A DNA stretch of 64,000 nucleotides, taken from Chlorops oryzae. Taxonomy: Eukaryota; Arthropoda; Insecta; Diptera; Chloropidae. The stretch's first letter is position 1, and each line of letters opens with the position of its first letter. Location: assembly GCA_020466095.1 (NCBI GenBank), contig CM035807.1, forward strand, positions 81,840,441 through 81,904,440, read 5' to 3'. Positions 38,110 through 49,878 of this stretch are shown here, piece by piece. Under the pieces are notes generated by a model. It saw only the letters and a list, made by a program, of their open reading frames with translations, searched no databases and was not told the DNA's origin. A program made the translations under genes and the position numbers.

Positions 38110-38370
38110 ATGAATTACTGTATGAAGACAAGAAATGGTGGATTTTTCAAATCCAAGATAAGAAATAAAATGTCTTTGAACACATGTAACAGTTTGATCC
38201 ACATACAGTACAATTTAAAAAGGCAAAATCTATGTTGTTGTGATTACCATATACCAGAAGATGTCATAGTCAAAATTAATTCAAGTGAATGTTACAAAAA
38301 GTCTAAATTTGAAATAGATACTCTTTTACGAAGTGATGACGAAGAAGAAGATATATTTTTAAAAGATTAA
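38110..38370 (+). pseudogene. Small open frame in the hAT-like element, possible transposase C-terminal remnant
   Basis: This 86-codon frame lies within the hAT-like element. It includes SLIHIQYNLKRQNLCCCDYH and an acidic tail (DDEEEDIFLKD). Its position and its hydrophobic/basic then acidic layout would fit the C-terminal dimerisation end of a transposase whose catalytic part has been deleted. No catalytic motif is present, and the assignment is an inference from context. Confidence 0.4.
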
Positions 38371-38382
38371 AGCCTGATATAT

Positions 38383-38525
38383 AATAAGGCAGTGGCAGTG
38401 AGAGTTTTTTTTAAATTTTAGAGAACAAAGTTTGATATACAAAATCCAATTCTATTATAAGAATTTATTTCATATGAAACAGTGTTTCCTAAAACTTAGA
38501 ACATTTTCACTGCCACTGCCTTATT
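38383..38525. repeat. Inner inverted repeat within the hAT-like element
   Basis: AATAAGGCAGTGGCAGTGA (from about 38384) is perfectly inverted as TCACTGCCACTGCCTTATT (38507-38525). It may be a small MITE nested in the hAT-like element, or a hairpin terminator-like stem after the short open frame. Confidence 0.6.
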
Positions 38526-38932
38526 GTGAGTGACCCTTAAAGCATCTCACTTTTTTGTTTTTTGGAAGAAATGTTATTTAATTTTTAACACCGAGAATTG
38601 TTATTTTATTTTAATTTTTATATACATGTTATGTTAATAAAACGTACCTTGTTATAAATAAAAAAATATTTTGAACGGATTTATTGATTTTGTTAGCCAA
38701 CTTAATAAAAAAAAAAAATGTACAATTTCATCTACGCCCACGTGAGGTTGAACAAACAAAATACTTTTGATATCCCTTTTTGGTTTTTTTTTTTTTTTTT
38801 TTGTTTAATTTAGCCCTTTTAAGCCCTTTTAAGCCCTTTTTAGCTAACCGCGGCTTAGCCCCTTTTTTTAGCCCTTTTTGAGGAAACAATTACGCATTTC
38901 CTTTTTAAAGAGTTGGCATCACTGCACTGAAC

Positions 38933-40162
38933 TGTGCTTGGTCACTACAAAGCCTATTCTGCTTTGCTTTTTCAAAACCAAAACAGCGCGCTCGCTTATA
39001 TTTCAGTGAGTGCACTAAGCCATTCGAAATTTTATAGTTGGCTTTCTTGTGTTGTTGTTGCTGTGTTTTTCTATGATTGCACGCATCATATGCCCTATAT
39101 TGTTTTAAATTTTTGCAAACACAGTTAAAATAAAAGCTCTTACTCTCGCGCTCTTGTTCTCATTTGGTTTTCATTACAAAACAAAGCCGTTATCGTGTAC
39201 TTGGCTTGTTCGCTAAGCCGAACCAAGCACAGTGCTTGTAAAATATCAAATGTGCTTGAAAGCGTTTCAAGCATGCTTGTGCAGGGCTCTACTAAACACA
39301 CTATATCACAACACCAAAACGTGATTTTAGTTTGTTCAAACGTGTAAGACCGGCTTCAGGCGGTCTTTTATATTTCGCGAAAAACTCTTCTATAAACACG
39401 AATTTCATGCAAACAAATACGCAGAAAGAATAATTACATTCTTATTACTCACCAAATATAGTATCGATTCCACAAATGAACAAGATGTATACATATATAT
39501 TTCTGTTATAAAACATTCACTTTAAGCACAATAATTTTTGCATCTTTTCACGTGGATTTTCTGTAAACATCTGACTCCTTCTTCCAAAATCGTTTGATTG
39601 GTGCTGCCAGACTGATATTTTTGGTAAAGTATACAAATGTCCCTATTTACATTTTCAAAAACAATTAAGAGCAAACATGGTGTTGTACCATATTTAAAGA
39701 GTTTTTTGTTAAGGCTGCCTTAAGGCGGACATGAAAATATTAACCCTCGCACAACCAACTTAAATAAATTAAATGAATACAGCTTTGAACAGAATTTCGT
39801 TTATGGTTTAAAAACTGTTTAAGATGCACTTTGACCAGCCTACCAGGCTCGCTTTCATACTTAGCACTGTCTCATAATTAACCCTTATTTGTCCATTTTA
39901 ACGACGGCACAATAAAACTGTCGTTAAATTACGTCTAACAAAAGGATCGTAAACTTACATTTTTTACATTGTTCCAGGCCGGAGCGAATTTTCAACTGGC
40001 CAGGCTATGGTGTGCAAACATTAGGGAACAAGCCGAACGAAACGAAATGAAAGGAAACCGGAAGTCGCCAAAAAAACACAGCAAAGCATAAATTAACGTC
40101 GAAACAGAGCTACGGAATACACCGAATACGAACGAATACGAATTCCATTGAGCAACAGAGCG

Positions 40163-40196
<34 letters not shown>

Positions 40197-41039
40197 CCTG
40201 CATATAAGACTGTGAGATAGCATGAAGGATAAGACCGTAAAGGCACCGATTGCTTGTGGCTAGCCACTTCAGTAGACGTCCAAAGCCTTTCGATGGTTCT
40301 TAAGGTGTCTTTAAGGTATTTTTGCAGTTGCGCTCATGTACGCCTTCCGAAAGGATCAATTGAAAAAAAAAATTTTTTTTTTTTAAATAGCTTTCCACTA
40401 ACTTTACGAACGCGACAGGGTCATAAACATTTTCAGAACATTAACAACAATTGTTTAGACATTTTATCGCTTTTTGTGTGCAGCAAAATTTTCAAGCATT
40501 TTCACCTGCTTTTTTAGCTTATTTTTAAAGCGAAACTAAAGATTACAATGCAAAACAGAAAAATCAATTGCCAAATCATTCAGCGTGCTCATAAAATCCC
40601 ATCAAAGCTCGTGAAATGAAGAACACCAAAAAAAAAAGAAAGAATCAGAGAAAAGCCCTTCCTGAAAGCCGCTTAACTGGCATAATCCAAATATCTGTCC
40701 AACCGCAGCTCAATGGTCAATTTGCTCCAGACACTTGACCTTTTTTTGTGAGCCCTTTCCTCTCTCACTCTCTTTCGTTCGCTTTCTGTATCTGCGTCCG
40801 TGTTGCTGATGGCTTAACGAATACTCCGAAAAAGTGAAATCGAAGTTTTACAACATTTCCTCCCAAAAAAAAAAAAAAAGAGAATGGAAAATCAAAAGTT
40901 AATCGTGTTTTCACGATTGTGCGTGTTCATGGGTCACTCGTTCCGCCGCTCTCCCTTTTCGACATTGATTTTTATTATTGCAATGAACATTGCTTTTTTA
41001 ACAGTCAATTTAAGAACATTTTAGTATTCCGATTCCCAA
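38933..41039. other. Non-coding stretch
   Basis: No gene is visible. It contains a GT microsatellite at 40166-40193. Open frames at 39992-40517 are of low complexity. Confidence 0.45.
40166..40193. repeat. GT dinucleotide microsatellite
   Basis: A 28-bp uninterrupted GT run. Confidence 0.9.
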
Positions 41040-41580
41040 TACAGTATTCTCATGGATCAGTCCTGTAAGGAGGAGAATTTAAATGGGGCTATTCTCTCCG
41101 GGCCAGCTCTACCTGAAGGGGCTTCCGAAGGATTTCCATCTAAGCAAGCATGTGATCTTAATTTATTGGTGATACTTTCGGGAATTTCTTTAGTCGCACT
41201 GCTAATTCTTCTAAGACTTCTCGAGTTGCTAGTAATCTCAATTTTTGGACCTGCTTTTCATTTGATGATACTCAAGAGGGTCATTCACAAAAAAGTTCCA
41301 AAGGATTCGAAATTACTCTGTACGGGCCTGCTCTGGACATAATCAAGCTGAATAAAAGATTTCGCTGAAATTCTTTCGATAAAATCTCTTGCCATCTCAG
41401 CAATATCATCGGCGCTTAAATCGAGGAGTGTCTGTACAACTATTTCAGTTAATTTAAGCAGATTTTCTCAGAAATTTCAATTGACTTTCAACATTCTTTA
41501 CAGAAATATCCAAAGTGTTTAATTTCCAATGAGCTTAATTGCTCGCATCAAGTGGGCCATCGCTCTCGGTGGGTGTCCAA
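41040..41580 (-). pseudogene. Decayed coding relic, family not recognised
   Basis: Minus-strand translation gives a long stretch of protein-like sequence broken by stops and at least one frame change. From upstream to downstream it reads: NTLDISVKNVESQLKFLRKSA, a break, then LSADDIAEMARDFIERIS and QSNFESFGTF, two stops, then a frame with SNSRSLRRISSATKEIPES and SGRAGPERIAPFKFSSLQD. The composition is much less AT-biased than its surroundings. The plus-strand open frame at 41052-41342 is its shadow. It lies just 3' of the receptor gene but in no receptor frame. It could be a processed pseudogene or an integrated foreign fragment; I cannot assign it. Confidence 0.5.
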
Positions 41581-41601
41581 AAGAAAATATATTGGAAAGT
41601 A

Positions 41602-41607
41602 TTTAAT
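41602..41607 (-). promoter_or_regulatory. Possible polyadenylation signal (ATTAAA) for the downstream receptor gene
   Basis: ATTAAA on the minus strand about 100 bp after the stop codon. AT-rich context makes chance occurrence likely. Confidence 0.3.
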
Positions 41608-41709
41608 ATTTAATTAATTTTTTTTTTTTTGTTTTGTATATTAATTAAACTATTTTAATGAAATGCAATTTACTTAATTATAAAATTTTCACACGTAGGT
41701 ACAATTTGG

Positions 41710-44700
41710 TCAGCTAATTTTCTTTCTTTTTCTCTTGCTTTTATTTTTATTGCTACTTTCGGTTCGTGAAGTTGTTTGATCACAGGACGAATGTCCCGTT
41801 GACGTTGAGCCACGATTGCTGGCGTATGTCCGAAGTGGCTTATGCGGCTTCCAAAATTTTAGAATAAATACTAGTTCCGCATGTAAGACGCGACCATAGG
41901 GCACCTAGAGAATGGCGAAAGTGTGAACATATGTATATACTTAGTATGTATTTTTATAGGCAAAATATAGGTAAAAATAACCCCATTAAATACCTGTTCT
42001 CTTATTGAAATTCTCTTCGAAGTGTAAAGGAACTCAGCGATGCCAATAAGAAAAGCCACTAAAATGCCAATTTCCACAACAATAAACAGTCCACCTAGAG
42101 CATCCATACCGTATGGTTTATTCTCACCAGTGTTGTCAACATTCCGACCAATGGTTTTATTCCCAGTAAACCATTTCGATTTTAAACTGTAAAGCACACC
42201 ACGTTCGCTTAATCTTAAAATGCCGACACTCAGATTGGTCCGATAGTCAGCGTCTGTTAATTGTAAAAGTAAATGTCCTTTAGAAGACACCATCTAACAC
42301 TCGCAATAGGAAATAATGATCAACTTACTCAGTGGAACTGCGATTCCATAGTGCTTTTCACCGAATGGCTCACCAAGTTGAACCAATTCAGGATTATTCA
42401 ATAACGAATATTGCAGACTTGTTGTCTCGATTAGGAATGCATAGCTTCCTTTACTGCGTTTAACCCGATTAACGCCCTCTTCATTATTTTTGGTAAATGC
42501 ATCCGGCTTCATGGCAATCATTTTATTCCACGCTCTACGATAATCCGTCTCATTCGATTCGGAGAAGAAGACCGACGTACTACCGCCTTTGAGTGTACCA
42601 AATTGAACTTTATTCTGATCGACCAGATCATGGAGATTTTTAATCGAGCCCTCCATTTTCGCAGCTGTTATGAAGGATGCCATCTTTGCGATATACGTCT
42701 GTGACATGAGCAAAGCAAATATCCACCATGAAGTCGTAAAGAGCCGCATCGGAAGAGCTCTAAATGAAGAAATTTTATTCTGATAGAGTTGAATATAATA
42801 AATTAAATAATCTGTAATTTGAAGGGCGTTCCTTACCTCGGTAGAAGGTCACATCCCTGGTTGAGTATCGCGCCAAGGGTTAACCAAAGTGTATTATCAA
42901 TTTTCCAAATGTTTTCAACAATTTGTTCACCATCTTTCGTCTCGCCACACAAAGTCCATTCGGCTTGTGAAAGCCTATGCTTCAAAATTTGTAAATTTCA
43001 GATGAAAAAATCAATCGCATTTATGCTAAAAAAAATTACCTGGCATTGAGCACTTGAACCATCGAGATAATCAATAAAGAAACTAATAAATATACCCAAA
43101 CTACAACGGAAAATGGTTTCAAAAATCCAAATAGATTCGCTGGAGGTGGCGGTGCTTTATAATGAAGCATACTTATACCAAGCTGCATGAATGGAACTGT
43201 AAAATCAACAACTTCACGTCGCGTCTGCGTGATCGTTAAATCACAAATTCCCATTTGCGCATTCTTGAGAGAAATTTTGAAAATAATTAAAATTTTTTGT
43301 CTCTATTATGGCTGGTTTCCAATAGTGCAGCAGTTCCTGCAAACACCTCAACACCTCCAATTCATATGGAACAAGTTTGAATAAATATTTGCAGGAGTGG
43401 CTGCGCAGAAGTCGCTAGGCTATTGGAAATCCGGAATTAATCAGAATATCAATAGAAGAAATTCTTTACATGATCGATTAGTTGTCTTATGATACCATTC
43501 CATTCGTCTGTTACGGGATCTCGGGCACCATAGGCATTGTCACTGACGGGTTCGAAATAGAAATCAAAATGACATTCAATTGCTAATTTATAGATCAAAT
43601 CGACTGCATATCCTTCAAAGCGTTCATTGCCTTCGTAATGTTGACCCTCGGGCTCTGGACTGTTTAAATGGAAAATCATTTTTTGCAAACTTTAATATAC
43701 AGTGAAACCTGCCAAACTTGGCTCTCAATGGACCCACAAGTTTTTATCACTCACAGAGGATTTTAAGTACCTGGGCCCATTTGCTACTGTTTCAGTTTAA
43801 GTTTTTCTTTACGATATCCTCTGAAAATGTTAAAATTTTCATAAAAATTTTTTGTTTTTCGGAGCGAAAAAATTTAATCGGAACAGTAGCAAATGAGCCA
43901 TAGAGAGACAATTTAACAAGACAGACGTCTAATCTAGAAAATGGAAATGATTTACATAACATGTAGGTATGAAGCTCAGATTTACTACTCCGAAATTACT
44001 CCGAAATTTTTACAAAATATTAAGCTTTGAATTATATAATTCCGAAACGAGTTAGTGGTCAATTTTACAATATACGGACTACAGAAATATGAGTTCAAAA
44101 TGACTCCGAAATTTTTAGCACATACGAAGCTTGGAAATATACTTAAAGTCCAACGTTTTTGCAAAATGTGAGGCTCAGAAAAAACTTTATCAAATGACGC
44201 TTTAAAATGTACAATATATGACGGTCATAAATATGACTCCGAAATGAGTCCAACATTTTTTTTTATGTTTTGTTACTAGGCTCAGAAATATAATTCCAAA
44301 AGGATACATTAATATGCAAGCTAAATTAATATTCATATAAATCGATCGACCCGAGAAGGCGAACACAATTATTTCGGGCCCTTAAATGTGCTTTCTATGA
44401 GCGTTCACACGCCAAATTATGGCTCATATGTACATACATACAAAACAAAAGAGATCTCTCATATATAAATAGCCCAGTCAAAACAGATTTCACTGAACTA
44501 AGTGTTTATAGAACTTACCGCCACATGAAGTAGGGCTCACCGATACGCGTTGCTATTTTGTATCGCGGGCGTCTTTGTGAGTAGTCCTTTTTCTCGTCGA
44601 ATTTTCGCCTCTCAGTAAGTTTCGTTGCATTTTCACTTAGTTTATCATAGTCCACGAGTCTTTGCCTAATATTCCAAACATGCGTAACACGATCGATCAT

Positions 44701-47700
44701 GGGATTGTACACATCCAGATTAAAATCATCACGCTCGCCAAATTCGTTGAACTGAACTTTTTGGGTTTTGAATGGTGGCCTAGCATTTTTGTATGATATC
44801 TGGAAAAGAGAATTGTGCCGTTTTAGTTTTAACCACTTGGGAAATCATTTTTCTATTGAAATTTTTGCTTACCGTCTTCATCTCCCTCAGGATATTAGGC
44901 CCAGTATCCCAAAAGTCACCACCACACTTAGCTTCTGGCTCAAAAAAGGAGTTCCTCCCAATCACATTTTGTATGGCATTGAAGAACAGTACAACAGCAT
45001 CGTAGAGCAACTGACTGCGTAGGGTTGCCACCTCAAAAGTACAACAAGTAAAAATGACTTTCAATAGAGACGCTTATTTATCTAAGAAGCGTCACAGAAA
45101 TATTTTTAAAAAAATATTGTATTTGGAGCTCAATGTTTTTTTTTTCGAAAAGACTCCGAAAAATTTATAAAATATATGTATCTCAAAAGTGACTCAAAAT
45201 TTTTAAAATATGAAACTTAAATTTACGGTCAGAAAAGTGTTTTAACACTATAAAATCTTTAGATTTATGATCCCGAAATTACTCCGAATTCTGTACAAAA
45301 CTTTAGACCCATATCTAAAATTGCGAAGTGAATCCGAAATTTTTATAATAAGTATATGAAGCTCATATTGATGGCTCCGAATTTTTACATAATATGAAGC
45401 GCACGTTCAAGATTCTGAAGTGATGCATATGTTTTTATACTCATATGAAGCTCATATGAATGACTCCGAAATTACTCCGAATTTTTACAAAATATGAAGC
45501 GCACGGTCAAGATTCTGAAGTGATGCATAAGTTTATATACTTATATGAAGCTCATATGAATGACTCCGAAGTAACTCCGAAATGTTTACAATGTATGGTG
45601 CTCATATGGATAGCAATTATTTCGATTTAAGAAATTTTATTATCTTAAAAGCCATAAATGCTGGATTACTTTTTCCGCTTCGATGTCTGCGAATACGTCC
45701 GTTTCGAAGTGTAGTCTTGGAGGTACATAAATGCGCAGGCGTACCGCAGCTATGGAAACGGCAAACTCTTGAGAATAAAGACTATAAAGGCTAGATTGAT
45801 GTGTTTCCAAACTGGTAAGGAATAAATGCTTAGAAAAAGAAAGAAAAACGAATATAAAATTAATCAATTTTGGAAATTTCCACAAACTGCTTTTCTCCTC
45901 TCACATTAAAAGGTCCGGTCATATTATAAAAGATTGATGCATTTACCACATCCGTTAAAATGTCTGGCGGACACTCAAGCACGACATATTTCTCTTTCGT
46001 ACTACTTATATATTTCCATAGTATGCGATAATCATCGCCACGTGAGAACTCCTTGATGCGTATACCATTTTTATAGAATTCCCTTAATGCAAATAAATGC
46101 TGCATGAGATTTAAATCTAGCGACAAAAGAAAAACAAACAAACAAAGTGCAACAACAAAAGACAATGATTAGAGTTTTGGGAAGCCCCAATGATATGAAA
46201 AAAGGAAGAAAAAAACAACAGAAATTCCACTCACTCGAGTTCTTTTCATACACAATTGTGAACGATGGCATTGCAAACGGTGGCGTCCGTAGTATGTCTG
46301 CGTATGCCTCTGAGATGTTACGCTGCAAGGGCGCCAAATTCAGTGTCATCTGATGATTCAGGCGATGCTGCAATGTTTCCTCATCATGCCAATCAAATTG
46401 TAAATGAGGTATGCCAGTGACGTTGCAAATCACTTCGACTATGTCTACAACAGGGGAAGGTAAAATCGTTCATGAATCACCCTCTCGCCGAATGAGCAAC
46501 ATTATCACACAACATCCAGAAGTCATTGACACTTTGCTCTTTTTGTTTATTTGCTTTTTGCACTTTCAATTTCCGTCCTTTTAATTTAGAAGAAATTTTC
46601 GTAATTTTTTGAAATTTAAAAATTGTTTTGCCCGGACGGAAGTTTAAATAGCTGAAAATTGCTGTGAAAAGCGTGGGTGTTGAGCGCCAACACTTCTGAG
46701 CGTATTAAAAAAAAAAAAAAAACTAAAATGTTTTTCTTTTATTTTTTCTTTTCGTCCATTTTCTCGTTTTGCTATTTTTGTGTAGAAAATAGTTGAAAGC
46801 AGAAAACTCTTTATATTTCTTGTTGCTTCTTGTTTCTGTTGTGCTTTACACTTTTGTACTTAGCCGCTTCATTTGCTTTTAGTACGCTTGTCGTACATAT
46901 GTATGATGTGTGCATACCGAGACGAGTTTTTGGCAAATGTTTTTCGAACAAAATTTTATGTCTTAGTCGAAAAAATGGAAACCGCATATAAAATTCAGAA
47001 ACTTGTTGCTTCGCTGTTGTTCAATTCTCTTTGTTTATGTTATGGGAGAATTTTTTATGAAGTGGCATATAACTTTTTTTTTTGAAAGACCTTTCAATAA
47101 TTCCAACTATAGATGCCAAGTAGAATATATGAAATTTTTAGGAGTCAATCATAATAAACATAGAGTCATGAAGTAACCTAACTGGAGGCTACTGCCATGA
47201 AATTATATTCAATGGCTTGATTTTAATTTGTATTCATTATTTCGGAGCTGATTTGATGACAGATACTGCAGATACCAATCGCCAACTAAAAGGATATTTT
47301 TATGCCATTTACGCTGCATAATGTTCTTGTTCCGATATTGTCAACTAATGTAAATGTTGAGTTATAGTTGACAGTTCAATGCATTTGCGGAAAAGTTATG
47401 AGCGAGCGAGACTGATGATTTGGGGAGTACCTAATGGAAAAGTACTAGTTCAATTTTCTGCAGAATTTCCAATTAATTGAATTTTCTCATATACTTTTAC
47501 ACTGATCACGTACGAATGTAGACTAAAGATAATCATGGCTCAAGTCAATTACTGGGGGAAATTTGCCAACCGATGGTTAACGCTTCTTAAAATACCATTA
47601 GTTTCACAACTAGGGCGTTTAATTCTCAGAAGCCTTATGAAATGTTTCCGCTATAAGTTGTTTGAATTTTCAAACACTATTATGCACTCCAAAGGCGGTG

Positions 47701-48830
47701 ATGAGTTACGAGTGGCGACGCGTCGAAACATGGCAATGTCTACCCTGAGCATGTTTAGCACCGCAATAGATCTTTTGATATTCTTTTCATATAAGTTAAA
47801 GATTTTTTTTTTTCATTTTCCAACACCCTTAACACTTTTGAGATTGAGTGTAAGAAGATTAAATTTAAATGCAATTGACAATGGATAAAATACGAGCTTA
47901 AATTTGGAACAAAATCGTCGCCGACTTGAATTAAACTAAAAGGAGAATAATCATTTCGATCAATCATTCTAAATTTAAAATTTTTGTTTTCATTTATAAA
48001 AGTGTGCTGTGTGTATTTTGCACTGTTTGGAGTTGGCAGACGCTATTAAGTACGTACGTATACATACATTTACATATTTATAGTTTATTTTCTAAAAACA
48101 AAAAATTGGAATGAGCACAAAGCATCATTAAATAGTATACCTCAAAAAAAAAAAAAAAAAAAAAGTTCGATGACGACAGTTTAGCTATAAAATGGAATTT
48201 GTCAATTCGTCTGGTGTCTAGACGGACATAACTTTTTGTACTCACACATGCAACAAAAAATATTTATATGCATATATAAAATATATATATATGTATATAT
48301 ATATATACTTAAAAAACACTAATCCCGCTGTCATGTGGAATGAAAAAGACTTACCGCTTTTTGCCTTTGAACTTGGACCAAAAATAGCAGCGACACCATT
48401 GTCAATCATGGAGCACGCTTCGAGGTACGATATAACACCATTTGAAATAATCCAGCAGACATTATTTATATATATTTTTATAAATTTTAATTTATATATA
48501 GTTATTCACCTACCCATATTCTGTAGAATAATGCTATCATCTTCACTTATAAAGCGTTTCGTGCTCTCCAAAAGCACATCCCTTTCGAGGGCGTTAATTT
48601 CATTGACGGCAATATCAAAAGCGGTCAGTAAATCGATTTCATCGTGAAAGAAAATCGCGCCTATAAATCAAAATAAAAATAAAAATTTTTTAACACTCGA
48701 AATTGTCATGAATCGATGAAGTCTGTCTCTTTCGTTTTTTTTTTTTTTAATTTTGTTTCTCACCGATTTTCACCGTTTGCGAACGCACCAGACAAACCGA
48801 ATAAAGTAAGCAGGCTAAAAGGAAATGCAT
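41710..48830 (-). CDS. Ionotropic glutamate receptor, kainate-like, divergent pore (14 exons, 911 aa)
   Basis: A ligand-gated cation channel subunit of the plasma membrane. Exons (5' to 3'): 48830-48764, 48660-48514, 48417-48355, 46444-46235, 46116-45905, 45828-45670, 45031-44873, 44799-44519, 43659-43470, 43263-43040, 42974-42837, 42759-42329, 42253-41994, 41904-41710. All junctions are GT..AG and keep frame. The start ATG precedes a signal peptide (MHFLLACLLYSVCLV). An amino-terminal domain (to about 400) carries GAIFFHDE and AAIFGPSSKA. Ligand-domain S1 contains ICDLTITQTRREVVDFTVPF with the carboxylate-binding Arg511. M1 is about 547-568, the pore loop about 600-616, M3 about 627-648. S2 has Thr678 and Glu728 (FLIETTS). 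M4 is about 813-837 and the tail is basic. Oddities: Asn609 at the Q/R/N site and TYIAKMASF in place of SYTANLAAF. The orthologue among fly kainate-type genes (CG5621, CG9935, clumsy group) is not settled. Confidence 0.94.
43970..44300. repeat. Degenerate CTCCGAAAT repeat in intron 8 of the downstream receptor gene
   Basis: Diverged tandem copies of ACTCCGAAATTTTTACAAAATATGAAGCTC-like units. The same repeat occurs in the intron at 45130-45600 of the same gene. Confidence 0.6.
45130..45600. repeat. Degenerate CTCCGAAAT repeat in intron 6 of the downstream receptor gene
   Basis: Copies of ATGACTCCGAAATTACTCCG, AATTTTTACAAAATATGAAG and GAAGTGATGCATA.GTTT recur with about 110-125 bp spacing between the clearest copies (around 45415 and 45520). 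Related to the repeat at 43970-44300. Confidence 0.65.
46445..48354 (-). other. Intron 3 of the downstream receptor gene
   Basis: This 1.9-kb intron is the largest of the gene. It holds poly-A/T runs, a TA microsatellite near 48280-48306 and an unidentified 117-codon plus-strand open frame (47535-47888). I see no nested gene. Confidence 0.6.
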
Positions 48831-49676
48831 TTTTACGAGGACACCTTACCGGCATGAGGTACGTGTAACGCATTCGAATTGAATTCTTTCGAATCGATAT
48901 ATTTCGATTATATAAAAATATTTATTTTCAAAAATTCTGGTTAATCTCTTTATTGTGTATATGTATTCATTTCCACATCTCCATCGAGCACATACATTTT
49001 ATTAAAATTTTCATATTTTCAAATTTTCAATTTTCAAATATTCCAACGCACGACAACGACGACTCTTCGCGCTTCATACATTTCGCGAACGCGTCCGGTT
49101 TCTTTTGTAGGCGATTGCGTTTTGATGATGGAAACGGCCATGGACATTTCGCTCACTTCAATCCGAAAGATTTTCAAGCATATGGGCGTCCCATTGCGAG
49201 CATTGGCACACGAAGACGAAGACAAAGACGAAGACGCAGACGATGACCAGAAATAAAATATTTTTTGGAAAAATCTCTCCTCTCGTTTTATGGCTTTAAA
49301 AATTCTGCTGTAGATTTCAGAAAATGGACTTTGAATAAATAGGGCCGCGCGAAATTCTTAGTCATTTGATAAAATTTTTTCCGAAATTTGAATATAATTC
49401 GTTCGTTCTTGAAGACATTGAATATAACTAAAATTATTCCCGAATATAAGAGTCCTAAGGTAAAAGTTTTGCCCGTTGATAAAAAGAAAAAAATTTTTTA
49501 AATTTATTTGCTAATTTTACGCAAATTATTTCAATGAAATCACATTTTTTGATGAGCTTATGACGGTGCGTTCATCTGAGAGGGACTGGAAGCATTCAAT
49601 GAAAGATTGAAAAGAAAAGAAAACTAAAATATGATTAATAGAAAATGGGTAAAATGCAACGACTTTCTTACGGAAT
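48831..49676. other. Intergenic region upstream of the downstream receptor gene
   Basis: This is the presumed promoter side of the 41710-48830 gene. It is AT-rich, with a GAC/GAA-type purine tract near 49215-49245. No core promoter element could be called with confidence. Confidence 0.4.
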
Positions 49677-49878
49677 GACAGCTTCTGTGCCGTAGTTGGT
49701 CGAGATGCCAACTTACGAAGCGAGAGGCTATGGGTTCAACTCCCAGCTAGGGTCGTGTATGTTTATGTCGATTTTTCTGTTTCCGTTTTTCTTTGTTTTC
49801 CCATTTTTCGTGGTATCACAACGGGCCTAAGTGTGTCACCCTTAATGTTGGCAGCCACACTTACCTAACCTATCCTCC
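49677..49878 (+). mobile_element. tRNA-derived SINE with target duplication
   Basis: A tRNA-like head carries an A-box-like TAGTTGGTCGAG and a B box GTTCAACTC (49734-49742, matching GWTCRANNC). A body follows that is shared with the copy at 22926-23090 (GGTATCACAACGGGCC). TACGGAAT flanks the insert at 49669-49676 and 49879-49886, an 8-bp target duplication. It sits between the two receptor genes. It has no poly-A tail; the 3' end is CACTTACCTAACCTATCC. Confidence 0.8.

Larger units (their letters stand above)
37892..38924 (+). mobile_element. hAT-like element with perfect 8-bp target duplication
   Basis: The left end CAGTGATGCCAAC is inverted as GTTGGCATCACTG at the right, a perfect 13-bp match of the CAGNGNTGCCA type common in hAT transposons. 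The flanks are CACTGAAC at 37884-37891 and again at 38925-38932, an exact 8-bp duplication. Subterminal TTTTAGCCC words repeat at both ends (TTAGCCCCTTTT near the left, AAGCCCTTTT repeats at 38815-38875), as is usual for hAT transposase-binding regions. At 1033 bp it is an internally deleted, non-autonomous copy. Confidence 0.9.

Noticed and set aside
41052..41342. 96-codon plus-strand frame with hydrophobic stretch
   Set aside because: It is antisense to the more protein-like minus-strand relic at 41040-41580 and has no supporting features.
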